From JBKBII01 sp046299415 (lineage in GTDB: Bacteria; Pseudomonadota; Gammaproteobacteria; Ectothiorhodospirales; Ectothiorhodospiraceae): 64,000 nucleotides of DNA. The position numbers and the translations under genes are program-made. The notes under the pieces are model-generated. The model was not told the origin of the DNA and ran no database searches. It was given only the letters and a program-made list of their open reading frames with translations. The DNA lies in contig JBKBII010000009.1 of the NCBI GenBank assembly GCA_046299415.1, forward strand, positions 77,213 through 141,212. The letters run 5' to 3'. This document shows positions 18,099 through 27,139 of the stretch, piece by piece (position 1 is the stretch's first letter; the number at the start of each line of letters is the position of its first letter).

Positions 18099-19841
18099 TC
18101 AGACTCGTTCGCCTGCGCGCAGCCGGTGACGAATATCACGCGCATGGCGGCGAATCGTGTCGAGTCGACTGGGCTCGATTCGTGCGAGGTTTTTCCATTG
18201 CAACGCCGTGCGCGGGTGGCGCGCAAAGCGCTCGGCATGGCGGGCCAGGAAGTCCCAGTACAAGGTCGTGAAGGGGCAGGCGTCTGCACCGCTTGACTCA
18301 GACGGGTTGTAGCGACAATCCGTGCAGTAATTGCTCATGCGCTGAATGTACTTGCCTGTCGCGACGTAGGGTTTCGACGCCATGCGTCCACCGTCGGCGT
18401 ACTGGGACATTCCGATCACGTTGGGGATTTCGACCCATTCGACGGCGTCGACGTAGACGGCGAGGAACCAGTCCGAGATCTCGCGTGGCCGCACGCCGAC
18501 GAGTTGCGCGAACAGTCCGAGCACCATCAAGCGCTGGATGTGGTGGGCGTAGCCAAAGCGCAGCGTTTGGCCGACCGATTCGGCGAGGCAGCGGCAGTCG
18601 GTTTGTCCAGACCAAAACAGTTCGGGCAGCGGTTCATCGGCGTCAAGTGCGTTGGTGTCATGCCAAAAATCGCGATTGAGGTGGTAGAGACCTCGAACGT
18701 ACTCGCGCCAACCCAGCACTTGGCGAATGAAGCCCTCGACGGCTTCGAGAGGGGCTTGGCCTTGTCGATAGGCAGCTTCGGCGCGGGCGATGACCTCACG
18801 TGGGTCGAGCAGCTTGAGGTTCAGTGCGCATGAGAGTCGTGCGTGGTAGAGCCAGGGCTCGTTGGTCCACATCGCATCTTGGTAGCGCCCGAAGTCGGCG
18901 AGTCGGGTTGCGATGAAATCGTCAAGTGCGGTCTTCGCGTCCTCGGGGGTGACCGGCCAGTCGAAGTCATCCCATGAACCGATCAGTTCGGGGATGCAAT
19001 GTTCGAGGTCGGCGCGGGCGGCGAGTGTTACCGCATCGGGTTCGAATTGCAGCGGTCGAGGCAGGTTTGTGGGGCCCTTCTTGCCAAAGTTTCCGCGGTT
19101 GGATGCGTCGAAGTTCCAGCGTTCGCCGACCGGCTGATCGCCATCCATCAAAACGTTGTGATGGCGGCGCGCTTCGCGATAAAACCATTCGAGGCGTAGC
19201 TCGCGCCGGCCACGCGCCCAGTCGGCGAATTCTTCTCGGGTGTAGAGAAAGTGCGGTTCGTCGTGGACGTCCCGCCCGGCGTCGTGTTCGAGCTGACAAG
19301 CCCCCTTGGAATCATCCTGGGTCGCATCCTCGATAATGTGCTCAAGGGCCTCCCTGACCTCGCGTTCGACGCGACGATCACCCGAAATCAGACGTTGAAT
19401 GCGGAAGCACCCGCGGGCGGCTACGGCAATGCGGGGTAGATCCTCGACGAGGGCTGCAGCGAGAGTACTCGCGTCGTGCTGGCCCAGTTCGCGGTAGTGC
19501 ACCGTGAACCCAGCTTCGCGCCATTGGTCGCGGCGGTGACGCATCGCTGCGAGAAACGCGAGCGCGCGGGCCCGGTGCGATAGGGGTTGACGTGACTCCG
19601 CGGCGACCTCGGCCATCCAGATCTCGTCGCGGTCGGTTGCCCAGTCGAAATGCTCGGCGAGGCCGGGATCGAGTTGGTCGCCAAGAATGATCCAGAGTCG
19701 CTTCGGACACTCGGTTTGATTTTTATCGGTGGCGCGCCGGTGCGCGCGCCTGGCCGTACCGTCTCGTGGGTCTGTTCCTTGCGACTGACCACGGTTTCCG
19801 CTGTTCGTTGATTGATCGTTCGAAGCCTTGCCTGATGCCAT
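18099..19841 (-). CDS. Iron-sulfur bacterial cryptochrome/photolyase (FeS-BCP, PhrB/CryB-type)
   Basis: Member of the FeS-BCP branch (COG3046-like), which includes 6-4 photolyase PhrB of Agrobacterium and CryB of Rhodobacter. It binds FAD, a ribolumazine-type antenna and a 4Fe-4S cluster. The domain opens RLWIILGDQLDPGLAEHF. Cys418, Cys506, Cys509 and Cys522 have spacings of 88, 3 and 13, the same as the four cluster ligands I recall for Agrobacterium PhrB. SNYCTDCRYNP and ADACPFTTLYWDFL are diagnostic. The 580-residue length includes a Ser/Thr/Arg-rich leader of about 40 residues. The start is uncertain between 19841, 19865 and 19916. It likely repairs (6-4) photoproducts or senses light. 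The 255-base gap before the SDR gene could hold a promoter. Confidence 0.92.
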   Translation of the reverse strand: MASGKASNDQSTNSGNRGQSQGTDPRDGTARRAHRRATDKNQTECPKRLWIILGDQLDPGLAEHFDWATDRDEIWMAEVAAESRQPLSHRARALAFLAAMRHRRDQWREAGFTVHYRELGQHDASTLAAALVEDLPRIAVAARGCFRIQRLISGDRRVEREVREALEHIIEDATQDDSKGACQLEHDAGRDVHDEPHFLYTREEFADWARGRRELRLEWFYREARRHHNVLMDGDQPVGERWNFDASNRGNFGKKGPTNLPRPLQFEPDAVTLAARADLEHCIPELIGSWDDFDWPVTPEDAKTALDDFIATRLADFGRYQDAMWTNEPWLYHARLSCALNLKLLDPREVIARAEAAYRQGQAPLEAVEGFIRQVLGWREYVRGLYHLNRDFWHDTNALDADEPLPELFWSGQTDCRCLAESVGQTLRFGYAHHIQRLMVLGLFAQLVGVRPREISDWFLAVYVDAVEWVEIPNVIGMSQYADGGRMASKPYVATGKYIQRMSNYCTDCRYNPSESSGADACPFTTLYWDFLARHAERFARHPRTALQWKNLARIEPSRLDTIRRHARDIRHRLRAGERV

Positions 19842-20434
19842 ATCTGGGTATCCGTTACGGCGCATCGACGATGCGAAACCACAGGTTCGGACTGCACGAT
19901 ACGTACGGATGTTCACGTCATCGGCGAGAATTTGAGCAGATAACTTGCGGTCGACTCTTCACGGGGCCCACGCGCAACGGCTCTCGAGAAGGTGTTGGTG
20001 GCTCTAGCTCGTTGGATCATCGTTCGTGGGTCAACGCCGCCGGTTCTGCTCGTTTTGAGACGAGATGGGGTCTTTGTCGACGCTGGTGGCTGATCAACCG
20101 GGAGCTGTTTCGGTGAAATCACAGCGAAAAGCTCGGCAGGACGAAGCGCCATGCGGCACCGGCTTTGCGGCTCGGGCTTTACGATTTGGTGTCGACGCGG
20201 ACGTCGGTTACTCGCGAATCCCGTCATTTTTGAACAACGGGATTCGCGCTTGGCAGAAGGGCAGGACTTGGATGACGAGATCGAACGATCGCCCAGGCGC
20301 GAAGTTGATCTTAGCCACCGACTGTCGCCGTTGTGGCTTGGCATGCGGGTGGTCGAGCGCACGCTTGGCCCGTCGTGCCGATGTTGGGGCTATGCAAGGC
20401 GGAATTTGGTTCGTTGTTCAATCGCTGACGTTGA
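19842..20434. other. Intergenic region with an inverted repeat
   Basis: 593 bases between the LitR-like stop and the FeS-BCP start. It contains the 12-bp inverted repeat listed separately. Open frames on the plus strand here look like chance frames. Confidence 0.45.
20213..20248. repeat. Perfect 12-bp inverted repeat, 12-base loop
   Basis: Arms CGCGAATCCCGT (20213-20224) and ACGGGATTCGCG (20237-20248) are exact complements around an AT-rich loop. Neither side is followed by a T-tract, so it is not a standard intrinsic terminator. It lies about 190 bases beyond the LitR-like stop codon, upstream of the FeS-BCP gene. It might be a processing or attenuation hairpin, or an operator. Confidence 0.75.
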
Positions 20435-21799
20435 TCATGCACTGCGGCTTCGCCCCGATCCTGATCGACGTACATGAACCGAGTGGAGCAACTGATCCCA
20501 CAGCACGTGATCCGGAAACGCCGATTGTGAAAGCCCCAGTGAGTCGCTGATCGCGATGATTGCGTCCGCCGTATCGTCGGGGAGTACAACGACCGATCGG
20601 CTTTCGGTATCCCGTGGCAGCTCGAGCGGCTGCCGTTCGATTTGCGCAAGCCCGCGCGCGGCGTTGCCGGCGAGCAATGTCGTTAGCCTGCAGTTTTCGA
20701 GAATGTCTTCGAGTTGTTGGTTCTGAGGGCTGCGAACGATTTGCGAGGAGACGTGAAGGATTAAACCGCAGGGTCGATGATGGCGGGTGAGAACCTGCAA
20801 GGCTCGTGCGCTGACAACGTCGTCGAGCAAAACGACGCGCAGTCCGATTCGAGCAGTCGCCGAAGCGAGTATCAGCCCGGGAATACGTCGATGCCCGCTG
20901 CCAAAAACGCCAAAGATCACGGTTGGGCCGCCGTACACGAACTGTATGGATTGCAGTTCCTGGAGCAGATGCCCACTGAGCCAACTGCCGATCAATGTCA
21001 ATCGTGCCTCGGCCTCAGGGTCGCTCTTGATGCCGTGGAGCAAGGCGTCGTACAGACGCGGGATCACGTCGAGGTACAGAGAAGTCCAGTCAAGTCGGAG
21101 CCGCAGTTGATGCAGCACGCGATGGAACGCGTCGAGATCGAGCTTCGCAATGGCGTCGAACAGCGCACGTGCTGCGGGATCGTTGGAAAGATCGAGTTCG
21201 ATTGCCGAGGCCATCGTTCGATCGTGCGATAGCGATGAACGAGACGCTTGGGCGTCGTCGGGAGAAGGGTTCGCCTGAGTGGCTGCTGCGCGCAGCGCTT
21301 CACGGCGCTCGAGCGCGCGTGCGACTTGCGAAATCGGGATGCCTTCGCCGACGAGTTCCAGAATTGAGCGAATGCGATCGATATCGTCGTCGCTGTAGAG
21401 TCGATGACCTTTCGCGGTGCGAGTTGGCGAAATGAGCCCGTAACGCCGCTCCCACGCACGCAGCGTGACGGGGTTGATGTCTAGACGATCGCAGACGACG
21501 CCGATCGGATAGAGGCCGGGTGGGTCGTCATCGAGGTCGGTGTCGCTGAGCACGAACGTCGACGAGACGACGGGGTTCGATGACGGGTTGTTGGTTGAAT
21601 CGCGCCCGGGGTCGTTTTCGGGGTTGAGTGGCGGTGTCGGCTCCCCATAACGAAGGCTTTCGTTACCTGGGCTCGACTGGACCGGGGGCGGGGTGGAAAA
21701 CCGGGCGCTCGCGCTGGCTGTCGAGCCCACGTCGAGCCCTGCGCCGGTCGATGCTTCGAGCGGTGTCGTTGCGGACGTTTGGTCGGCCGGGTTTCGCAT
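20435..21799 (-). CDS. LitR-like MerR-family regulator with B12-binding-like C-terminal domain
   Basis: Transcription factor of 454 residues. After a Pro/Ser/Thr-rich leader of about 95 residues comes a MerR helix-turn-helix (97-161: YPIGVVCDRLDINPVTLRAW, ERRYGLISPTRTAKGHRLYS). The C-terminal half resembles the helical plus Rossmann cobalamin-binding domain of LitR/CarH photoreceptors. The signature DxHxxG appears as SGHRRI (His303), lacking the usual acidic and glycine positions, so B12 binding may be lost, as I recall for the cobalamin-independent LitR class of pseudomonads. Adjacent photolyase, SDR and FeS-BCP genes are typical targets. ATG 21799 is chosen over a TTG at 21826; no clear ribosome binding site is visible. 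Confidence 0.85.
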   Translation of the reverse strand: MRNPADQTSATTPLEASTGAGLDVGSTASASARFSTPPPVQSSPGNESLRYGEPTPPLNPENDPGRDSTNNPSSNPVVSSTFVLSDTDLDDDPPGLYPIGVVCDRLDINPVTLRAWERRYGLISPTRTAKGHRLYSDDDIDRIRSILELVGEGIPISQVARALERREALRAAATQANPSPDDAQASRSSLSHDRTMASAIELDLSNDPAARALFDAIAKLDLDAFHRVLHQLRLRLDWTSLYLDVIPRLYDALLHGIKSDPEAEARLTLIGSWLSGHLLQELQSIQFVYGGPTVIFGVFGSGHRRIPGLILASATARIGLRVVLLDDVVSARALQVLTRHHRPCGLILHVSSQIVRSPQNQQLEDILENCRLTTLLAGNAARGLAQIERQPLELPRDTESRSVVVLPDDTADAIIAISDSLGLSQSAFPDHVLWDQLLHSVHVRRSGSGRSRSA

Positions 21800-21807
21800 A
21801 GCGAGGA

Positions 21808-21817
21808 TTGTACACAA
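21808..21817 (-). promoter_or_regulatory. Dyad/-10 element immediately upstream of the litR-like gene
   Basis: Minus-strand TTGTGTACAA (arms TTGT and ACAA) lies nine bases before the start codon, with an overlapping TACAAT -10-like hexamer at 21807-21812. If both are real, the transcript would begin at or near the ATG (leaderless), and the MerR protein could bind its own promoter. The distance to a -35 is unclear. Confidence 0.35.
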
Positions 21818-22651
21818 ACTCGACAAAAGTCCTACCAGACTTGCACCGACCCCGTTGAGCGGCGCTGAAATACCGTTTTTCGGTTCGTTCTTTGCGATGA
21901 TCCGACGCTGTCATCGCCGACGCGATGTTCGTTGGTGAACACTAGCCGGGCCAAGTTGAGTCGCTGATCGATTTGCCAGCGCGGCGAATCAGCCCGTTAA
22001 CCAAATACAGGGCCTCTCGGTGGCGGGGCGCTTAACGCGTGAACTTGGCTGAAGTTCTTGGACTGATTTTGAGCGTTAGACCGTTTTGAGTCGCCAACGC
22101 CGTTGGTGTGTCAGTTGATGGCCGGCGCTTTCGACGACCGAATTTTTTCAACGGTTGTAGCATCCGTCGAATAGGCACCGCGACCTCGGACGTGGGAATT
22201 CAACATTTATCTTCAACATTGCCCCAAAAGTTTCAGCGAGCAAGGGGGGATCGGCAGACTCAAGAGTCTCGGCAGACGACGGTGGCGGTGGAGCTAGGCC
22301 GAGACTCTTGAGATGAATCGCTTCGAGCGGCTAAAGGGGTAGGTGTAGCACGTGGAGAAATCGACGATGCACGATTGGAACAGCCTCAGCCATCGGTCGA
22401 TGGCGCTGTGGTCTCGCGGAAATCGACACTTCGGCTTTGACCGTTGGGTCGGGTCGAGGCGGAGAATCGCGGACATCGGCGTGGTCGTGTCCGAGGCAGG
22501 GATGTTGGCGTGGCCGTCGCGGGGTCGTCAGTGGCTACGATCGTTGTGCGGAACTGCGGAGGCGATGATCGAATCGCGCTTGAATGAACCGGCCGTCTGG
22601 GGCGTTCGGAATCGGGCGTCAGGGCCGTCTCGTCAGTCGCGGTTTTTTGCG
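21818..22651. other. Long intergenic region between divergent genes
   Basis: About 830 bases separate the LitR-like start from the secreted DUF255 start. It contains the large inverted repeat at 22259-22312. The DUF255 reading frame is open from 22352, but the conserved signal peptide begins at 22652, so the part in between may be leader RNA rather than coding. Confidence 0.5.
22259..22312. repeat. Perfect 15-bp inverted repeat, 24-base loop
   Basis: CTCAAGAGTCTCGGC (22259-22273) and GCCGAGACTCTTGAG (22298-22312) are exact complements. The left arm is also part of a smaller internal dyad, GACTC-AA-GAGTC, so two mutually exclusive hairpins are possible. There is no T-tract downstream. It lies 340 bases before the DUF255 start and about 460 bases before the LitR-like gene. 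Confidence 0.85.
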
Positions 22652-25603
22652 ATGAAGCAGTCAGGCCTGGCCAAGAGCTTGATCGGGTTCTTGCTTGCGG
22701 TTATCACCTTGGCGTGGGCCGGTCATGCCAACGCCGGCGCTCATGATTCGGCCCCGGTCACTGCGATCGAGCGGGCATACGATGACGAGCGTGTGCCGGT
22801 TTTCGATGATGTGGGGGCTGGTGAGTCCGGCATCGAAGCAGATCGCGAGAGAGACGGCTCGAGCCCGTTGGCGTCCGCGCCCTCGCCGTATCTGCGTTCG
22901 CATGCTCAGGATGCGGTGGCTTGGCGTTTGTTTGATTCAATGGCCTTTCGTGAGGCCCGAGATTCGGGGCGACTGGTATGGATCTCGTCGGGTTATTACG
23001 CCTGCTACTGGTGCCACGTGTTGCAGCAGGAAACGCTCCGTGATGCGGATTTTGCGCAGGCGATCGAGCGTTATTTCGTGCCCGTGATCGTCGATCGTGA
23101 ACTCGAGCCCGCGGTGGACAGCTTCTTGTTGGAGTTTTTGCGCTCGACGCGAGGCTTTGCGGGATGGCCGCTGAACATCGTGTTGACGGCTGATGGTGAT
23201 CCGCTGACGGGTTTGGTCTACGAGCCGCGCGAGTCATTCAAGGCTTTTTTGCTGGAGGTGGGCCGGCGGTATTCGGCTGACCGTGAGGGCGTGACGGCGC
23301 TGGCGCGATCGGCGCGCGAGGCACTTTCGACGAAGCTGCTAGAGCAGCAGTTACAGACGTCGCGGCGCTTGAATGTCGAGCCGGAGCTTCGGGCTCGACG
23401 GGCAGTCGAGCTTTGGCTCGCGGCGTGGGCACGCGAGGCTGATGATTTCGAGGGCGGCGTCGGTCAGACCGCCAAGTATCCGCGAGCACCGGTGCTGACG
23501 ATGGCGCTGGCGTTGTTGGAAGCGCCTGCGAATCGGTTCCCGGCACTTGATCGACGCCGACATGAGCTGCGAGAGTGGCTGGTCGTGACGCTCGATTCGA
23601 TGGTCGAGTCTGGCTTGATGGATCCGCTCGATGGCGGGTTCTATCGCTACTCGGAGACGCCTGATTGGGCGACGCCTCACTTCGAAATGATGCTCGACGA
23701 TCAGTTGCGTCTGGCCGAGGTCTATGAGCGTGCGGCCGCTGTCCTCGAGACACCAGCTTACGCGGCGATCGCCGATCAGACGATTAGGACGATACGCACC
23801 CAGTTCGCGTTGCCTCAGTCGGTGTTGGTGGAGACGACCGGTGGGATGACAGTCGACAACGATCGCCAGACGTTGATGGTGCGGCGGCTGGCTTCCGGGT
23901 TATCGGCAATCGACCGAGACGGCGTCGAGGGGGGCGACGTCCTGGTTTCGGTCGAGACTGTCGATCGCGCTTTGCGCGCTGTGACTTCACGGGGTTTCGG
24001 TGATCAGATTGATGCGTTACGCGATGCGCTGGGCTTGTCGGGTTCGCCGCCGTTTGCCGCCGGATACCTACTGAGTGATCGCCGTGGATTGAGTCGACGG
24101 CTCGGCGATGCGGATCGGGCTGAGTCGGCCAATCATGAACTGCAACAGGCGTGGCAGGTACTCGCCGGCGAACTGCGTTCCGCTCGGGGTATTGCGCCGC
24201 GTTTGCGTGACGACAAAGCTTTGACCGGTCTGCATGCGGCTTGGGTCGCCCTTTGGGCCGACACTTGGGATAAAACCACAGGTCTTGCTAATGCCATCGG
24301 TGTCAATGGACCTGAACCCTTGGCGACTTCGGCCCTTAAGATCAATGCGGGGGTTAGGGTTGCGACACCGCGGGTCGAAGGTTCGCCCTCCGATCGTCTG
24401 CGTCTAAAAAGTTCCAGCGCCGAGATGGCGGGCCTGCGGTCAGACGATCACGGGATGGTCGCATCCGGCGAGTCGACGAATGTCGATCAAGGTGCCGCTG
24501 CCGTTGGTCGCCCGGTTTTCGAAAATGACCACTTCGATGTCGGCCAAGGTGAGCAGCAGCTCGCATTAAGTGGCTCGGCGCCTGATGATTCGACGCTTGG
24601 CGATCCGAACAGCGCTCGCGTCGTCGGAGCGTCCGGGGCGCTCGAACCGCTCGAACGCTTTCAGCCAGCGGGGTTGCCGTATTCCACACCGGATTTTCGG
24701 CTGGCCATCGAGCTAATCGATAGGGTCGATAGGGCGTTGACTGAGGATCGTCCTCCGCCGGCGCTGTTGCCGCCTGTCTTGATGTCGCCCGGACACGCGC
24801 CGCGAGCTGAATCCGGTGCCGACGTTTACGATGATGATCGGCGTGATGCGTATTGGAGCCGCAATACGGAAACAATCGATTTGGCAGCGGCCGTGGAGCT
24901 GGGTCGGGCGTTGCAGGCGCTGGCGTCGAGGAGTGCGGACGATCCGTCTTTTGCAGCGACACTGATCACCGCTCGATGGGCGGCGAGGGGTTCAGATCGT
25001 CGAGCGGCGGCGCTCGGCGCCGACGGCTGCTGGGCGCTGAGTGAATTCGGTGCATCCGGGCCTCGTGATGATCGCTCGACTTTGGCTGCGATTCATTCGG
25101 CGCCGACACACGTGGCGGATGCTGCTTCAACGCGTGGGGAAACGGCCGCGCTGACGCAGTGGGGCGCGACCGCGACCGGAGTCGATGACGTCGCCGCGAT
25201 TCTTGATGACATTAAGTTGGAGGAGTGCTCTCGGAAATTGGCCGCGGAGTTGGCCGCGCGCACTCCGTTATGGCTGGATGCGATTCATCGTTGGTATGCC
25301 GAGGACGAGGGCTGGCGCGTGGCGCAGGAGTTGCCATTGCCGGCGATGACGGCGCAGCGCTACATGCCGGGCGTTCATTCGCATTCGCCCAGTGCGCTGT
25401 GGCTGAGGCTGGTGACTGACTGGAAGCGGGTCGATGATCTTGGAGTGGTCGGGAAAGATTCGAGACTCGAAGACCGGCGTGTCACCCAGCGCTTGATCGA
25501 TTCCGCGAACACGGTTCGGAATTGGCCTGTTGCGATTGCCGTCGAGCGCGATTTACTTGCGCACTCTGATCTCATCGCGGTGTGGCTTGCGGATGCGAAG
25601 TGA
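22652..25603 (+). CDS. Secreted DUF255/thioredoxin-fold protein (YyaL/spermatogenesis-associated 20-like), enlarged
   Basis: Large protein of 983 residues whose N-terminal third matches the DUF255 thioredoxin-like family: NSP-like SAPSPYLRSHAQDAVAW, then GYYACYWCHVLQQETL with the CxxC at about residues 118-121, VDRELEPAVDSFLLEFL, and RGFAGWPLNIVLTADGDPL. A six-hairpin glycosidase-like helical domain follows (GQTAKYPRAP, DPLDGGFYRYSETPDWATPHFEMML). The rest is divergent and interrupted by a disordered, acidic insert of about 150 residues. Unlike cytoplasmic YyaL it has a clear signal peptide (SLIGFLLAVITLAWAGHANA), which fixes the start at 22652. Function is unknown; a periplasmic thiol or redox role is inferred from the CxxC. 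Confidence 0.82.
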   Translation: MKQSGLAKSLIGFLLAVITLAWAGHANAGAHDSAPVTAIERAYDDERVPVFDDVGAGESGIEADRERDGSSPLASAPSPYLRSHAQDAVAWRLFDSMAFREARDSGRLVWISSGYYACYWCHVLQQETLRDADFAQAIERYFVPVIVDRELEPAVDSFLLEFLRSTRGFAGWPLNIVLTADGDPLTGLVYEPRESFKAFLLEVGRRYSADREGVTALARSAREALSTKLLEQQLQTSRRLNVEPELRARRAVELWLAAWAREADDFEGGVGQTAKYPRAPVLTMALALLEAPANRFPALDRRRHELREWLVVTLDSMVESGLMDPLDGGFYRYSETPDWATPHFEMMLDDQLRLAEVYERAAAVLETPAYAAIADQTIRTIRTQFALPQSVLVETTGGMTVDNDRQTLMVRRLASGLSAIDRDGVEGGDVLVSVETVDRALRAVTSRGFGDQIDALRDALGLSGSPPFAAGYLLSDRRGLSRRLGDADRAESANHELQQAWQVLAGELRSARGIAPRLRDDKALTGLHAAWVALWADTWDKTTGLANAIGVNGPEPLATSALKINAGVRVATPRVEGSPSDRLRLKSSSAEMAGLRSDDHGMVASGESTNVDQGAAAVGRPVFENDHFDVGQGEQQLALSGSAPDDSTLGDPNSARVVGASGALEPLERFQPAGLPYSTPDFRLAIELIDRVDRALTEDRPPPALLPPVLMSPGHAPRAESGADVYDDDRRDAYWSRNTETIDLAAAVELGRALQALASRSADDPSFAATLITARWAARGSDRRAAALGADGCWALSEFGASGPRDDRSTLAAIHSAPTHVADAASTRGETAALTQWGATATGVDDVAAILDDIKLEECSRKLAAELAARTPLWLDAIHRWYAEDEGWRVAQELPLPAMTAQRYMPGVHSHSPSALWLRLVTDWKRVDDLGVVGKDSRLEDRRVTQRLIDSANTVRNWPVAIAVERDLLAHSDLIAVWLADAK

Positions 25604-25933
25604 GGCTTCGCAAGCTCGGCACATGTGCGGTCAAGCTGTCTCTATCTAGGTAGCTGGGCCTGAGTAACAAGCTGGACCTGAGTAGAGCGTTGACTTTGTT
25701 CGATGCAGTCGCTTCGCGTGCCACGCTGAGAGCGCTTTGAGGGGTTCATGGCTTTTGTGGCCCGGGTGTGGACCGCTGCGATCGGACGACCGGGAGCCGT
25801 CGGAACGCGGAGTCGATCGGCACGTACCGTTTTCGATTGGCTTCAATGGGCCACGCTTGAACGAAATTATTCAGGGCATTCTCGAAGTCAGTGCGTCCTT
25901 CGGTGAGTCTTCGAGCGAAGCCATGCGCGGCCG
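25604..25933. other. Intergenic between convergent genes
   Basis: 330 bases with no supported gene. It contains the short direct repeat listed next. No hairpin with a T-tract was found. Confidence 0.4.
25652..25684. repeat. Short direct repeat (two 15-mers, 18-base period)
   Basis: AGCTGGgCCTGAGTA at 25652-25666 and AGCTGGaCCTGAGTA at 25670-25684 differ at one base. Significance unknown. Confidence 0.6.
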
Positions 25934-26494
25934 TCACCAGATCAGATCGTCTGGGACCGTGTAGTCGGCGTAGGGGTCGTCCTCGGGTGGGGTTTCCTCT
26001 TTTGGTAGTGGGCTCAGGGGCCAGCTGGGATCGAGCGCTTCGATGCGCGCCGCGGTTGCCGCGGAGATCAGAACCTGGACGCCGCGATAACGGGTGAGAC
26101 GCAGTCGACCGTCAAGCAGTCGCTCGCGTTGTGCCGGGGTGACATGGGCGGTAATGACTCTGGCGGCGGGTTTGCCCTGCCCGCTGCTCGCGTAGTGGTG
26201 CGCGATCAGCTCAATGCCGCGTTGTTCGGCGGCGAGACGATCGGGAAGGCGTTCGTGGTGGTCTTCGATCCATTTCTGAATGTCTGCGGCGCGTGCGCGT
26301 CGGGCTTTGGCTTCGTCGCGGGCACGGTTGGCGGCGCGAGTTGCTTCGGCCTGAGCTTCGCGGGCGGCATCGACGGCTGCGGTCGTGGATTCGTTGACGC
26401 GAGGTTTGGGCTTGCGGGGCTTTTTCGCGGCTTTGCGGGCTTTGTCCTGGCTGACGAGACCGGCTTTAAGCAACTGCGTACGTAGATCATTCAT
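25934..26494 (-). CDS. DUF2058 (YaiL-type) nucleoprotein/polynucleotide-associated family protein
   Basis: A 186-residue cytoplasmic protein of the DUF2058 family: NDLRTQLLKAGLVSQDKARKA at the N-terminus, then a Lys/Arg/Ala-rich coiled-coil (about 20-75), and the globular domain with IQKWIEDHH, GIELIAHHY and YADYTVPDDLIW at the end. The family is widespread in gammaproteobacteria (E. coli YaiL) and annotated as nucleoprotein-associated; no biochemical role is firmly known. The basic helical half fits nucleic-acid binding. ATG 26494 is the only sensible start. It is separated from the glyoxalase gene upstream by 129 bases on the same strand. Confidence 0.9.
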   Translation of the reverse strand: MNDLRTQLLKAGLVSQDKARKAAKKPRKPKPRVNESTTAAVDAAREAQAEATRAANRARDEAKARRARAADIQKWIEDHHERLPDRLAAEQRGIELIAHHYASSGQGKPAARVITAHVTPAQRERLLDGRLRLTRYRGVQVLISAATAARIEALDPSWPLSPLPKEETPPEDDPYADYTVPDDLIW

Positions 26495-26623
26495 GGCTGG
26501 CTCGTAAGGGGTTCGATGCTCGTTGCAGGCGGTGGGTACGGTCCGCGTTCAACTCGAGGATGGCGCTTACCCAGGGTGGAGCTTTCATCGCGAACGGCCT
26601 GTTGTATTCGCTAAGACGCACGA

Positions 26624-27139
26624 TTAGGTTGATGCCACGAGTGATGCGATGCGAGCGGGTTCGACCAACTCGATCCAGTAGCCGTCCGGGTCGCGTACGA
26701 ACGCAACGCCCTTCAATCCACCCTCATCCGGGCGTTTGATGAATTCCACTGCGTGATCGTCCATCCAGCGGCAGGCGGCGTCGAGATCGGGTACCGAAAA
26801 GCAGATGTGCCCGAACCCCTGGGGCTCGGCGTTGCCATCGTGATAGCAAAAGTCCTTCTGATGCTCGGTGCCGTGATTATGGGTCAGTTCGAGAATGCCG
26901 CGTTCGCCGAACAGCCAGCGCTCGCGCGGCACTCCGTCGCAAGCGCTCGCTTCGGCCGCCGGTGCGTTCGCTGCGTGCGCACCACCTGCGAGAAAGTATA
27001 GGGTGAAGTCGTATTCCGGAAACGGCACGGTGCGCAAAAGCGCCATACCGAAAATATCGCGGTAAAACGCGAGGCTAAGCTGGGGGTCCTTGACCCTAAG
27101 CATGGTGTGGTTGAAGGTGAACGCGGGCGTTTCAGGCAT
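26624..27139 (-). CDS. gloA: Lactoylglutathione lyase (glyoxalase I)
   Basis: Metal-dependent glyoxalase I of 171 residues that isomerises the hemithioacetal of methylglyoxal and glutathione to S-lactoylglutathione. It has two VOC beta-alpha-beta-beta-beta repeats. Visible metal-ligand candidates are the His in FNHTMLRVKD, the Glu in ILELTHNHG, the His in GFGHICFSVPD and the Glu in DGYWIELVEP. The insert between the repeats (HAANAPAAEASACDGVPRER) makes it the longer, zinc-type form found in Pseudomonas and eukaryotes rather than the short nickel-type E. coli form. Start ATG 27139 has GAGG upstream. Confidence 0.95.
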   Translation of the reverse strand: MPETPAFTFNHTMLRVKDPQLSLAFYRDIFGMALLRTVPFPEYDFTLYFLAGGAHAANAPAAEASACDGVPRERWLFGERGILELTHNHGTEHQKDFCYHDGNAEPQGFGHICFSVPDLDAACRWMDDHAVEFIKRPDEGGLKGVAFVRDPDGYWIELVEPARIASLVAST

